Shown piece after piece: positions 54,521-63,576 of a stretch of 64,000 nt of DNA. Each line of letters begins with the position of its first letter. Within the stretch, counting starts at the first letter, position 1. The notes beneath the pieces were generated by a model. The model searched no databases. It was not told the DNA's origin and saw nothing but the letters and a program-made list of their open reading frames with translations. This stretch comes from JAUIIK01 sp041390865 (GTDB lineage Bacteria > Chloroflexota > Chloroflexia > Thermomicrobiales > CFX8), in the NCBI GenBank assembly GCA_041390865.1, contig JAWKPC010000011.1:62001-126000 (forward strand), read 5' to 3'. The position numbers were made by a program, and so were the translations under genes.

Positions 54521-54861
54521 GTCAGCGCGTCCCGACGTTCGATTGCGATTGTGTGCGATGCCCGCAGATGCGGTTGGAACATGGCGTTAGTCTAACAGGC
54601 GAACTGGCCCATCGGGACCGCGTACGTACAGTACATTGGAGCCAATTGCAGTACGGAGATCCCTGAAGACATCCGACTCCCGGCCCTGTGCCGAGACCGA
54701 TCGATCGCGGCACAGGATGGAAAATCGACGGTTGTCTTCGGACCATAACTCCCGGGCTGGAGAAACCAGTTCAACCGGCTGATCGTGTGCTGGCGAACAT
54801 CGATGCGGCGCCAGGACGACCCGAGTCACTTAGTGGCCCGGGTCGTCCTGGCCGGAGAACG
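54521..54861. other. intergenic region between the FHA and GNAT genes
   Basis: I see no gene in this stretch. It holds the upstream region of the FHA gene and the terminator of the GNAT gene. Open frames on both strands here are short and have no recognisable similarity. Confidence 0.6.
54811..54851 (-). terminator. long hairpin after the GNAT gene
   Basis: A 13-bp perfect stem, CCAGGACGACCCG (54811-54823) with CGGGTCGTCCTGG (54839-54851), lies 11 bases beyond the stop of the minus-strand GNAT gene. No clear T-run follows on that strand, but position and strength fit a terminator. Confidence 0.65.
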
Positions 54862-55320
54862 CTAGAGCGCCAGCTTGTACCCTATGTGGCTGCTGACGAA
54901 TCCCAGATTCTCGTAGAACCGGTGCGCTTCGGGCCGCTCTCTGTCGGTCGTCAACTGCACCAGCTGACATCCTCTGGACCGGCATTGCTCGATTGCCCAC
55001 TCGAACATCTGCTGGCCGAGTCCCGCACCTCTACATCCGGCTGCGATCCGAACGCCCTCGATCTGCCCCCGCCATGCACCCATGCGGGTCAGCCCGGGAA
55101 TGAACGTCAGTTGCAGGGTACCGATGACGTCGTCGTTCGCTGTCGCGACGACAAGCAACTGGTTCGGGTCGGCGTCGATCGCGCTGAACGCCTCAAGGTA
55201 GGCGGAGTTTGGCGGCGTACCGGGATCCTCCCGGCCCCTCCCGAGGATGTCGTCGGCGAGAAGGTCCACGATAGCCTGAATGTCCGCCTCTGTTGCCCGT
55301 CGAAAAGAGACATCCACCAT
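54862..55320 (-). CDS. GNAT-family N-acetyltransferase
   Basis: The protein has 152 residues from ATG 55320 (GAGGAGCAACGAGG upstream); nine more codons are open but unconserved. VSFRRATEADIQAIVDLLAD opens the fold. IEGVRIAAGCRGAGLGQQMF is the acetyl-CoA pyrophosphate-binding motif (R/Q-x-x-G-x-G/A). LTTDRERPEAHRFYENLGFV closes it. This subgroup includes aminoglycoside 6'- and phosphinothricin-like acetyltransferases, but the substrate cannot be assigned. Confidence 0.92.
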   Translation of the reverse strand: MVDVSFRRATEADIQAIVDLLADDILGRGREDPGTPPNSAYLEAFSAIDADPNQLLVVATANDDVIGTLQLTFIPGLTRMGAWRGQIEGVRIAAGCRGAGLGQQMFEWAIEQCRSRGCQLVQLTTDRERPEAHRFYENLGFVSSHIGYKLAL

Positions 55321-55368
55321 GCCTCGTTGCTCCTCGCCGTTTCTCACGCTATGCCGCTGTGTCCCTTC

Positions 55369-57305
55369 TTAGGTCATCAGAAACCGATCGAACCAGTCGA
55401 TCGTGCGCTGGTGCACGTCGATCCGGTGCTCGATCGGCCCATCACTCTGGAAAGGATGAGAGCCTCCCGGATAGCGGGCGAACTCGGTCTCGACGCCTGC
55501 TTTCTTCAGGGCGATGAACATCTGCTCGCCCTGGCCGATCGGGCAGCGGTCATCGGCTTCGCCATGGACGATCAGCGTCGGCGTGACGACCTTATGGGCA
55601 TGGTAGGAGGGCGAGTGTTGCTCGTACCACTCCGGCTGCTCGTGGTGGGCGCCGCCGAACTGGATCGTCCCGAAGCGAACTCCAATGTCGCTGGTGCCCC
55701 AGAACGACTCCAGGTCGAAGCAGGGCGCGCCGCAGACGCAGGCCTTGAATCGATCGGTCTGGCCGATGATCCAGGAGCTCATGTAGCCGCCGTAGCTGTA
55801 GCCCCGGACGCCCTGCCGATCTGCGTCGCAATAGGGATGCTCCAGGGCGGCGTCCATGACCGCCATCAGGTCCTTGTAGTCCTCGCCTCCCCAGTCGCTG
55901 AACACGCGGGTCGAGAAATCGTGCCCATAGCTGCCGGAGCCACGCGGGTTGCTGTAGACGACGATATAACCGGCCGATGCCAGGGCCTGATGAATGACGC
56001 TGAAGTCATAGCCGTAGAAGCCGTTCGGGCCGCCGTGAATGTCGAGGATGACCGGGTACTTCTTCTCGGGATCGAACGTCGGCGGCTTGAGCATCCAGGC
56101 CTGGATCGTCAGGCCTCCCTGTTCGACATCGAAGCGCTCCCAGAGCGCCTGCGGGTGGGTTTCGAGGATCTCGTCGGAGTAGCCCGTGATGACCGAGGCG
56201 CTGCCGTCCGACAGATTGATGACTGCGATCTCGCCCCGGCGGTCGAGACTGTTGAGCACCCGGACGGCGATCGAGCCATCCGCCGCGAAGCTCATCGCGC
56301 CGGGCATGTTCTGCCCTTCCCGAACGAGCTCCAGCGTGCCGGCGGCGGTATCGACCTTCTGGAGGACGGTCGTGCCGCCCTTCGCGCCCTGGAAATAGAC
56401 GTACTGGTTGTCGAGCCAGGACGGTTCGGCGATCATCCCTCCGCCCAGACGGGCGCCAGGGTTCCAGTCGAGGTCGGTGAGGAGCTCGCTGCTCTGATCC
56501 GCTTCGACGTCGTAGAGCCAGATATCGCCGTGGTAGGTCTGTTTCTCGCCGCCGGAATAGATGATCTTCTTTCCGTCCGGCGACCAGGCATAGATGTCGA
56601 CGACGCCTCCCTGGGGGCCAACCAGCGTCGATGCGCCGGATGCGACGTCGATCAAGGCCAGCCGCGAGCCGACGCTGTCGACGCCGGACACCTGGGCGGC
56701 GATGGTTTTGCCGTCCGGCGACCAGCGCGGATGGGCGTAGTCCTGGACATCGTTGGTGAGCTTGCTGCTTTCCCCGTTCTCCAGATCGACGGTGAAGATC
56801 TGCTTGCGGACGTTGCCCCGATATCCGAGGCCGTCGACCTTGTAGTCGAGCCGGCTGGTGACCCGGACGCGCGGCGCGTCGTCGGCGTCCGGCTTTTCCT
56901 CGTCCGGGTTGTCCGGATCGTAGTCGGTGACGTAGGCGATGCTGTCCCCGTCGGCCGCCCAGGCGATGTTCGAGATGCTCTGGTTATGCTTCGTGATCTC
57001 CCGCGCGTCACCCCCGAGAGCGACAGGACGAACAACCCGCTCTTGTCGACCCGGTTCGAGACGAAAGCGATGCTCTCTCCGTCCGGGGACCAGCGGGGCT
57101 CGGTGTTGCGGGTGCCCTCCTGCGTCAGTTGCCGGCTGTTGGAGCCGTCAGCGTCAGAGAGCCATAGCTGAACCTGTTCTTTCTTCTTTTCAGGATCGAC
57201 GGTCGTCAGGGTGTAGAGAATCTTCGAACCGTCCGGCGATGGCTGGGGATCCCCGGCGACCTTGAAGTCGCAGACGAGGACCTCGGGAGTCAGCTGTTCG
57301 GGCAT
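55369..57305 (-). pseudogene. S9-family prolyl oligopeptidase-like gene with one frameshift
   Basis: The 5' frame (from ATG 57305) starts MPEQLTPEVLVCDFKVAGDP and has WD40/propeller units (PRWSPDGESIAFVSNR) up to LFVLSLSG. It then slips at a run of five C (57011-57015 on the plus strand). Adding one base continues SGGDAREITKHNQSI, and the second frame runs to 55369. The catalytic alpha/beta-hydrolase domain is intact: GYSYGGYMSSW (serine), DDRCP (aspartate) and GGSHPF (histidine). The total would be about 645 residues, normal for acylaminoacyl-peptidase-type S9C enzymes. A homopolymer sequencing error is quite possible, so the gene may be functional. Confidence 0.88.
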
Positions 57306-57403
57306 AGAGTGGTTTCCTTCCAGGTGCGGTATGTGCTGGCGGGTATCATAGTCGCCTTTGGCCGCCGCGGTTCAACGGAGATGGCTATGGCGAGGGAGTG
57401 GTA

Positions 57404-58513
57404 GTGAGCCGGAGGATTGCGACACTGGTGCTGTGCGCCGGATTCCTGGTCCTGCTTGCCGCCTGTTCCTCACCGAATCGCGACGAGTTCCGGACCACGC
57501 CGGCCGCCACGGTAGAAGTCCCGACTAGCACTCCCACGGTATCTCCGACGGCGACCGCGACGCGCACGCCGGCACCGACTTCGACCCCGACCGTTACGCC
57601 CAGTCCGACGCCGTCACCGACGGCGACCGCGACCCCCGAGCCGACCGCAACAGCTACGCCGGAACCTCCGGCCCTGGCGATTGCCAACCTGGCGCTGAAC
57701 GACATCGACGGCTCGCCGCTCCAGTTTCTGAGCATCGACGAGCACCCGCTCTTCGGCGGCTCGACGCTGGTGCACGGGACGATCGCGATCGAGGGTGAGG
57801 GCGAGGTCTCATCAGTCAGCCTCGAGATCACCGACGAAGCGAACGGGGCAGTCATCGAGGTCGATATGACCGGGGACGCCGGAGAGCAGTTGCTCCTGCC
57901 GCTCGGCGAATCCGGCCGCGTCGAGATCGCCGAGAGCCAGCTCTTGTTCGAGATTCCATCGACCGCGTTCGCGGATTTCGACAGGACCAGCGACGGCTAC
58001 GTGGACCTCCAGGTCAGCGTGACGACAACCGATGGGCGACGTGCAGTATCTGGAGGCTCTGGGCAGACTCGCGTCCAGAAACTCGTCCGCTACACGGCTG
58101 ACAACCGCTACTTCGTTGGCGAAGAGGAGCAGGGCGGCAACAGCTGGGTGACGCCGAGTGTGAAAGCTCTGACCGAGCAGCTTGCCGACGTCCAGTTCGG
58201 CGACTTCAGCAACATGAATGGCGGTTACTTCCCGCCCCATGTCAGCCACCAGCGCGGCGTCGATGTCGATGCCTGGTTCTTCGGCTACAACGCTCTCGAT
58301 GGAGATGCCGCCCGGTTCATGCTCGATCTCCTCAACCAGCCAGGCATCATCGAGCGGGTCGAGCTCGTCTATGTCGCCTACACCCAGGCGGACGGCGACC
58401 CTTTCTGGGATGCGATCCGGGACGTCGTGCTTATCGACGGCCGCTCGGCCGGTGAGGTGTTCGTGCCGGATGCCGAACACGATGCGCACTTTCATGTGCG
58501 GTTTTGGGAGTGA
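57404..58513 (+). CDS. MepA-like lipoprotein (LAS-type murein endopeptidase-like)
   Basis: The protein has 369 residues from GTG 57404, chosen because GAGGGAG ends six bases upstream; GTG 57398 abuts it. Signal peptide and lipobox LLAAC (about residue 20) are followed by a Thr/Pro repeat linker (about 28-88) and a beta-sandwich domain. The C-terminal domain has NGGYFPPHVSHQRGVDVDAW and HDAHFHVRFW. These supply HxxxxxxxD and HxH zinc ligands, as in penicillin-insensitive murein endopeptidase (M74). It probably cleaves peptidoglycan or another peptide outside the membrane. Confidence 0.85.
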   Translation: MSRRIATLVLCAGFLVLLAACSSPNRDEFRTTPAATVEVPTSTPTVSPTATATRTPAPTSTPTVTPSPTPSPTATATPEPTATATPEPPALAIANLALNDIDGSPLQFLSIDEHPLFGGSTLVHGTIAIEGEGEVSSVSLEITDEANGAVIEVDMTGDAGEQLLLPLGESGRVEIAESQLLFEIPSTAFADFDRTSDGYVDLQVSVTTTDGRRAVSGGSGQTRVQKLVRYTADNRYFVGEEEQGGNSWVTPSVKALTEQLADVQFGDFSNMNGGYFPPHVSHQRGVDVDAWFFGYNALDGDAARFMLDLLNQPGIIERVELVYVAYTQADGDPFWDAIRDVVLIDGRSAGEVFVPDAEHDAHFHVRFWE

Positions 58514-58519
58514 AGAAGA

Positions 58520-58733
58520 TTTCTCTCACCCCCGGCGCCCGTTCGACTCCGCCTGCGGCTTCGCTCAGCGCAGGCTCTCTCCCACACGCCTGCGCTAGCG
58601 CTCCAGCGGGGGAGAGGAGAGCCGATCCATAACGCACTCAGATTGACTCGCTGCATTACCCCCCCCTCTCCCCGCGGAGCGTAGCGGAGCAGTGGGAGAG
58701 CAGTGGGAGAGGGGCCGGGGGTGAGGGCTCCTG
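58520..58733. repeat. inverted-repeat intergenic element, family 3
   Basis: The left end carries CTCTCACCCCCGGCGCCC and CTCTCTCCCAC with CGCTCCAGCGGGGGAGAGG. The right end is its imperfect inverse, from CCCCCCTCTCCCCGCGGAGC through GTGGGAGAGGGGCC to GGGGGTGAGGG. It fills the gap between the MepA-like gene and the deiminase gene. No ORF is supported. Confidence 0.65.
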
Positions 58734-58769
58734 GCTACTACCTATAATCTACGAACCACCCACTACAAA

Positions 58770-59705
58770 CTACACCACCAGCACCGGACAGGTCATGCAA
58801 TGCGGGCCGCCGTTGCCGAGGGCCAGCGTCTCGCCCGAGACGGTCGTGATCGAGATGCCGTGGGATTCGATCTCGGCGTTGACCCGGGGCGCGCCGGCGA
58901 AGCCGATGGCGGACTTGCCGCGGCGGGTGATCGTGACGTTGGCGCACATCGCGTCGCGCTCGTCGTCGTCGAAGGTAATGCAGGTGAAGCCACGCTCGGC
59001 GAGGAAGTCCAGGAACATGATGTGGCGGGGTTCGGACTTGCCGGCCTCGTAGAGGCGGCAGGGGAAGACCTCGAAGGTCGGCTCATGGACGACGCAGAGC
59101 TTCTCGTCGAGGACCATGAAGGTGCCGTCGATGTGGATCTCGCCAAAGGGCAGCGGCACGTCGAGAAAGTACTGCGCATCCGTGCCCAGAATGATCTCGC
59201 GAAGGGCCCGTGTGCCGTTCTCGTTGGCGCGGTCGCAGATCGATGCCGCGATCGTATCCTCTCCAATCGGGATGACTCCGCCGCCCTCGAGGAAATCCGG
59301 TTGCTCGATCGCGCCGAGGATCGGGATGCCCAGCTTCTTGAACGCCCGGCCGAGCATCGCCTGGTCTCCCCAGCGCCCCCGGAGGTGCGGGCCCATCAGG
59401 ACGGCGCCGCTCTTGAAGACGGTCGCCAGATCGCGGGTGTACGTCATGTTCGGCCGGTGGCGGATGTAGCCGAGGGCGTCGTCATCGCTGGCCAGGACCT
59501 CGGTCAGCAGGAGTGTTTCGACGTCGTGCTGGTGGAAGATGTCGAGCATTGCGTCGTAGTCGGTCTGGAACGCTTCGACGTCGACCGGCCGGTCGAAGTT
59601 GAACTCGGCCAGCGTGCCCGGCGTGACCTTGTGCAGTTCCTCGCCGGGCCGGTGCATGATGACCCGTTTGAGGTCGCCATACCCTGAACGGACTCCGTAC
59701 TCCAT
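58770..59705 (-). CDS. arginine-deiminase-family (amidinotransferase-fold) enzyme
   Basis: The 311 residues from ATG 59705 (GGGGAGAACG upstream) form one pentein domain. RPGEELHKVTP, NMTYTRDLATVF, QPDFLEGGGVIPIGED, PFGEIHIDGTFMVLD and the terminal GGPHCMTCPVLV supply the Glu, His and nucleophilic Cys of the guanidino-group-modifying superfamily. Single-domain size without the ADI helical insert points to a dimethylarginine dimethylaminohydrolase- or citrullinase-like hydrolase rather than classical ArcA. The substrate is not determined. It is transcribed alone. Confidence 0.88.
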   Translation of the reverse strand: MEYGVRSGYGDLKRVIMHRPGEELHKVTPGTLAEFNFDRPVDVEAFQTDYDAMLDIFHQHDVETLLLTEVLASDDDALGYIRHRPNMTYTRDLATVFKSGAVLMGPHLRGRWGDQAMLGRAFKKLGIPILGAIEQPDFLEGGGVIPIGEDTIAASICDRANENGTRALREIILGTDAQYFLDVPLPFGEIHIDGTFMVLDEKLCVVHEPTFEVFPCRLYEAGKSEPRHIMFLDFLAERGFTCITFDDDERDAMCANVTITRRGKSAIGFAGAPRVNAEIESHGISITTVSGETLALGNGGPHCMTCPVLVV

Positions 59706-60066
59706 CGTTCTCCCCTTCCCCCTGGTGATTTTCAGCCTGCACGCTACCACAATGGATTCAGGCTGTGGACTCGTTGCCGGGGGCCAGATCCATCATTGCG
59801 CCGTTCTGAGCACAGGCCCCGTGATGGGAAGAATCCGACGGGAACTTGCCTGCGAATGCAGGCTCGCACAATGCGTCGCTTGTTGTCGTTCAATTGAGCA
59901 GAGCTTCGATGCGCTGGAGTCTCATTGGTTGCTTGGCGGTGGGATTCTTCGACTACGCTCCGCTCCGCTCAGAATGACGAGGGGTCAGGCTTCTGGTTCC
60001 TCATGACGGGAAGATAATGAACCTGAACGCCGCGAAACGCCCGTCAATGATCCTGGATCGATATAC
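59706..60066. other. intergenic region with a fragment of a dispersed repeat
   Basis: No gene is supported. Positions 59941-59978 read GGGATTCTTCGACTACGCTC, then CGCTCCGCTCAGAATGAC. This is a common type of intergenic repeat end and is structurally similar to family 1 (GTCATTCTGA and GAAGAATC in inverse orientation). The remainder is plain GC-rich DNA upstream of the MFS gene. Confidence 0.5.
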
Positions 60067-61245
60067 ATGAGCGACGCTTCCCGACTCCCGGATTCGTCAT
60101 CCCTGCCGTGGCGGCCGGAACTGGCGTACTGGCTGCTGATGCTCTACTTCGCGGTGCTGGGCGTCCTGGTCGGATCGACCGGCGTCGTCTGGGCCAGCCT
60201 CGTCGACGAGATCGATATCGACAAGGGACCGTTCGGGACCGCCCAGCTCGTCTCGGCGATGGTCTCGACCGTTGTGGTCGTGGCCTACGCCCGGCTGTCC
60301 GGATGGCGTGGCCCCAGGCTGGTTGCGGCGGCCGGAGCTGCCGTGATCGCCGGATCGATGCTGGCGATGGTCCTGGCGGATTCGCTGCTGTTGCTGGTGC
60401 TCGCGCTGGCGTTGATGGGAACCGGCACGGGCCTGACCGATGGCTCGATGACCCAGGGTTCGGTCGACTGGGAACAGGCGACTCGACGTCGGCGGATGAA
60501 TCTCTTCCATGCCGGATTCAGCATTGGCGCGGTGTTCGGAGCCTTCGGGACCGGCGGGCTGCTGGCCTCCGGTCTCTCCTTTCGCCTGCCGTTGCTGATC
60601 GTCGCCGGGCTGCACATCGCGTTATTGGTGCTGACGGCCGTTGTTCGCTTCCCGCCGGTCGATACGAAACCGAGGTCGTCCCGCTTCAGTGATGTCGGTG
60701 ATGTGCTGGAAAGCCGGGCCGTCAGGGCGCTGGTCTTGATCATCCTGCTCAGCATCGTCGTCGAGATCGCCGTCTTCATCTGGGGAGTGATCTACATCCA
60801 GACCGATCTGGAGGGCTCGGAGCTGATCGGCGGCCTGAGCTACGGAGCGTTCAACGCGGCGATGTTCGCCGGCCGTCTGCTCAACGCTCCGCTCATCGAG
60901 CGGCGCGGCACGAGGGCGTCGCTCGCCCTCTCGGGGGCCGGGCTGATCCTTGGTGGCCTGCTGCTGGTTGCCGCCTGGGGGCCGGCGGTCGGTCTCGTCG
61001 CGCTGGCGTTGACCGGCTTCGGCGTCGCCGGGATCTATCCGACAGTGATGAGCGCCGCCGGGGACCGCCTGCCGGGCCGGAGCGGCACGCTGGCGAGCGT
61101 CATGATGACCGCGACCTACTCGGCCGGGATGGTGACGCCGCCGCTGATGGGCTGGGTGGCGCAGTTCGGCTCGCTCAGGATCTCGATGGCGGCTATCGCC
61201 CTGTCCGGGGCGGGGATCCTCTGGCTGACCCGGCGGGTGGACTGA
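60067..61245 (+). CDS. MFS transporter
   Basis: This 392-residue protein has 12 helices. VWASLVDEIDIDKGPFGTAQ is followed by YARLSGWRGPRLVAA (inter-helix 2/3 loop) and MGTGTGLTDGSMTQG. NLFHAGFSIGAVFGAFGTGG is typical of FucP/YbjJ-like sugar or drug transporters. There is no signal peptide. The start has only a weak ribosome binding site. No neighbour indicates the cargo. Confidence 0.87.
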   Translation: MSDASRLPDSSSLPWRPELAYWLLMLYFAVLGVLVGSTGVVWASLVDEIDIDKGPFGTAQLVSAMVSTVVVVAYARLSGWRGPRLVAAAGAAVIAGSMLAMVLADSLLLLVLALALMGTGTGLTDGSMTQGSVDWEQATRRRRMNLFHAGFSIGAVFGAFGTGGLLASGLSFRLPLLIVAGLHIALLVLTAVVRFPPVDTKPRSSRFSDVGDVLESRAVRALVLIILLSIVVEIAVFIWGVIYIQTDLEGSELIGGLSYGAFNAAMFAGRLLNAPLIERRGTRASLALSGAGLILGGLLLVAAWGPAVGLVALALTGFGVAGIYPTVMSAAGDRLPGRSGTLASVMMTATYSAGMVTPPLMGWVAQFGSLRISMAAIALSGAGILWLTRRVD

Positions 61246-61355
61246 CGGCGATATCAGCAGGTAGGCGACCTGGAGCCGTCAATTTCTGGCGATGAGTGAG
61301 TGGAGTTGCGATACTAGCGTGCAGGAATGGTTCGTAACAACGGGGAGCGGGAGAC

Positions 61356-61856
61356 GTGGCTGAAGAACGAGCACCAACAGACGCGCAAGCACAAGTACAG
61401 GCCGAGGCCGAATCCCGGCTGGATCAGCATCCCGACCCCGCTAACGGGAAATTGACCCCGGCCGAATGTATCGATCAGCTCCGCCAGTTGCGGCCAGTCG
61501 TCATGCCGATGCTGGAGGCGTGCAAGGAACGCTATACCGGCCGGGTCCGCCCCGGCTACCCGACGATGGTCGACAACATCGAGCGCGGCGGCGTCTTCGG
61601 CATCAATCTGGATCCAAGCTTCGGCGCCTATTTCATGACCGATGGCGAAACCGTCTTCGCCGAGGTCCACCGCGTCGCTCTCCGGACCGACACCCTCTCG
61701 GCCGCCAACTACGAGAAGTTCGGCGGCCGCCCGACCCAGGACCGCATCGACCTCGACCTCTCGGGTGACTTGATCCGCCAGTCGCGCAACGTCATTTCCC
61801 GTTTGCTCAACGCCTGGACCCAGCAGCAGACGTTCCTCTTTCGGGTCGATTCGTAG
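61356..61856 (+). CDS. hypothetical protein
   Basis: The 166 residues start at GTG with GGGAGCGGGAG upstream. The N-terminal 40 residues are acidic and low in complexity (APTDAQAQVQAEAESRLDQH). The rest has a compact alpha/beta pattern: LDPSFGAYFMTDGETVFAEV, then DTLSAANYEKFGGRPTQDRI. No membrane segment. I do not recognise the family, but composition and start support a real gene. Confidence 0.75.
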   Translation: MAEERAPTDAQAQVQAEAESRLDQHPDPANGKLTPAECIDQLRQLRPVVMPMLEACKERYTGRVRPGYPTMVDNIERGGVFGINLDPSFGAYFMTDGETVFAEVHRVALRTDTLSAANYEKFGGRPTQDRIDLDLSGDLIRQSRNVISRLLNAWTQQQTFLFRVDS

Positions 61857-61879
61857 GGGTTGCGAAGGAAGCGGCCGAA

Positions 61880-62019
61880 GAAGCTCCCTCCCCCGTCCCC
61901 TCGCTCGAAACCGAGGGAGGGGTGTTTCTATGCTGCTTTTCCGCTCCTTAGGGAGCCAGCAGTTCCGATCAAATTCCCCTCCCTCGAATTCGAGGGAGGG
62001 GGCAGGGGTGGGAGCTTTC
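61880..62019. repeat. inverted-repeat intergenic element, family 4
   Basis: Ends GAAGCTCCCTCCCCCGTCCC and its near-inverse (GGGGGCAGGGGTGGGAGCTT, then TC) enclose two internal CCTCGCTCGAAACCGAGG and CCTCGAATTCGAGG hairpins. It fills the gap between the hypothetical gene and the convergent ndk. It looks like a MITE. Confidence 0.68.
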
Positions 62020-62030
62020 CGGATGCCCGG

Positions 62031-62534
62031 CTACTCTTCGAAAATCCAATCATCAAGATCCCGCTCGTAGGAGAGTAGCTCGTCCTCGTCGAAGAAGATG
62101 CCGACTTCGCGGCGGCCGCTCTCGGGGGAGTCGGAGGCGTGGACGAGGTTGCGGCCGATCGTCAGGCCGAAATCGCCGCGGATGGTCCCCGGGGCTGCCG
62201 CGGCCGGATTGGTCGCGCCGACCGTGCTGCGGATGATCGCGCAGCAGCCGGAGCCTTGCTTCGGCTCTCCGGTGTCCTTGTCGGTCTCCTGGGCCGGTCC
62301 TTCGATAGCCGCAACGACGACCGGCGAGCTGGTGATATAGCTGACGAGTCCTTCGTAGAACGGCTTGCCTTCGTGCTCGGCGTAGTGCTGCGCGGCCAGC
62401 TCCCGGTCGACCTGCATGAGCTTCAAACCGACGAAACGCAGTCCGCGGCGCTCCAGCCTGCCGATCACCTCACTCATCAGCCCTCGCTGCATCGCATCCG
62501 GCTTGACAATAATAAGGCTCTGTTCCATCTCCAT
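62031..62534 (-). CDS. ndk: nucleoside diphosphate kinase with a loop insertion
   Basis: The protein has 167 residues from ATG 62534 (GGGAAAG upstream). EQSLIIVKPDAMQRGLMSEV opens the fold; the phospho-histidine is H122 in NLVHASDSPES. VGATNPAAAAPGTIRGDFG matches the family. Compared with the usual 135-150 residues, an insertion of about 17 residues (ETDKDTGEPKQGSG, then CC, at 82-97) lies between strand and helix after the IEGP block. It equilibrates NTP pools in the cytoplasm. Confidence 0.94.
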   Translation of the reverse strand: MEMEQSLIIVKPDAMQRGLMSEVIGRLERRGLRFVGLKLMQVDRELAAQHYAEHEGKPFYEGLVSYITSSPVVVAAIEGPAQETDKDTGEPKQGSGCCAIIRSTVGATNPAAAAPGTIRGDFGLTIGRNLVHASDSPESGRREVGIFFDEDELLSYERDLDDWIFEE

Positions 62535-62583
62535 GAGTGCTTTCCCTTTTCCCCTTCGATCGGTCATCGTTGTCAGTCCGTTA

Positions 62584-62778
62584 GGGTACAGGGTCGGGAG
62601 ATCGGGGACTAGGCAGGGGGGTGAGTTTGTAGGTTGTAGTGGGGAGTTTGTAGGAAGACTGGAAGCCCTCAGTCCCTAATCCCCCTTTTCTCCCATCGTC
62701 CCAGAGGGCGCCCCGACCGGGGCCTTCGGCTGCTCACTACAACCTACAAACTCACTCTGCATCCCCAACCCTGTACCC
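62584..62778. repeat. nested inverted-repeat intergenic element, family 5
   Basis: An outer 11-bp inverted repeat, GGGTACAGGGT (62584-62594) with ACCCTGTACCC (62768-62778), encloses an inner 21-bp perfect one at 62621-62641 and 62735-62755 (inner arm opens GTGAGTTTGTAGGTTGTAGT). A CCCTCAGTCCCTAATCCC block lies between. The element occupies most of the ndk-HAD gap. No ORF is present, so a MITE is likely. Confidence 0.78.
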
Positions 62779-62805
62779 TTCCGATACAACCTCAAGCATC
62801 GATGA

Positions 62806-63483
62806 ATGGAGCTACCAGTGGCGGCAATCGGGTTCGATGTCTACGGAACGCTGGTCGATCCGCTGGCGATGAGCGGGGCGCTGGAGCCGGTCGCCGGGGA
62901 ACGGGCCGGCGAGATGGCGACAGTCTGGCGGACGAAGCAGCTCGAGTACTCCTTCCGGCGGGCGCTGATGGGTGCCTATAAGAACTTCGACGTCTGCACG
63001 CGCGATGCCCTGCGATACGCGGCCCGGGCGACGGGCATCGACCTGGGGGATGATGAGGAACGGCGGCTGATCGATGCCTACCTCGATCTGGAGCCGTATC
63101 CGGACGTCATCTCCGGTATCGACGCGTTGCAGCGGCAGGGACATGCGCTGGTTGCCTTCTCCAACGGGGTTGAGTCCTCGTTGCGAGCATTGCTCTCCCG
63201 TTCCGGGGTGCTGGAACATCTCGACGGCATTGTCAGCGTCGACGGCATCCAGACCTTCAAGCCGGACCCGGCCGTCTACGAGTTTCTAGCCGAGCAGCTC
63301 GAAAGCCCGCGCGAAGAGACCTGGCTGGTGTCGAGCAACTACTGGGACGTCATCGGCGCACGGCAAGCCGGGCTGCATGCCGCCTGGCTGCGCCGCGATC
63401 CCGCCAGTCTTCCCGATCCCTGGGGTATCGAGCCGGACGTCGTGATCGGTACGATTGAGGAGCTTGCCGCGCATTTCAGGTAG
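62806..63483 (+). CDS. haloacid dehalogenase type II-like HAD hydrolase
   Basis: This 225-residue protein has the nucleophile aspartate in IGFDVYGTLVD, motif II in ALVAFSNGVES, the motif III lysine in FKPDPAVYEF and motif IV in LVSSNYWDVIGA. The cap helices and SNYWD block are those of L-2-haloacid dehalogenases, which hydrolyse 2-halo acids to hydroxy acids. Many relatives have other substrates. The start is followed by MELPVAAIG; a GTG four codons in is possible. Confidence 0.93.
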   Translation: MELPVAAIGFDVYGTLVDPLAMSGALEPVAGERAGEMATVWRTKQLEYSFRRALMGAYKNFDVCTRDALRYAARATGIDLGDDEERRLIDAYLDLEPYPDVISGIDALQRQGHALVAFSNGVESSLRALLSRSGVLEHLDGIVSVDGIQTFKPDPAVYEFLAEQLESPREETWLVSSNYWDVIGARQAGLHAAWLRRDPASLPDPWGIEPDVVIGTIEELAAHFR

Positions 63484-63576
63484 CTCGGGAAAATACCTCT
63501 CGGCGGCCCGGTGAGCATCGATGAGCGACTCGAACGGACCTGCGGACGTACAAACCAGCCGGCATAGGAGATGACA

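Noticed and set aside
54688..57171. 827-codon plus-strand frame
   Set aside because: Antisense across GNAT and S9 peptidase genes, both of which have clear catalytic motifs.
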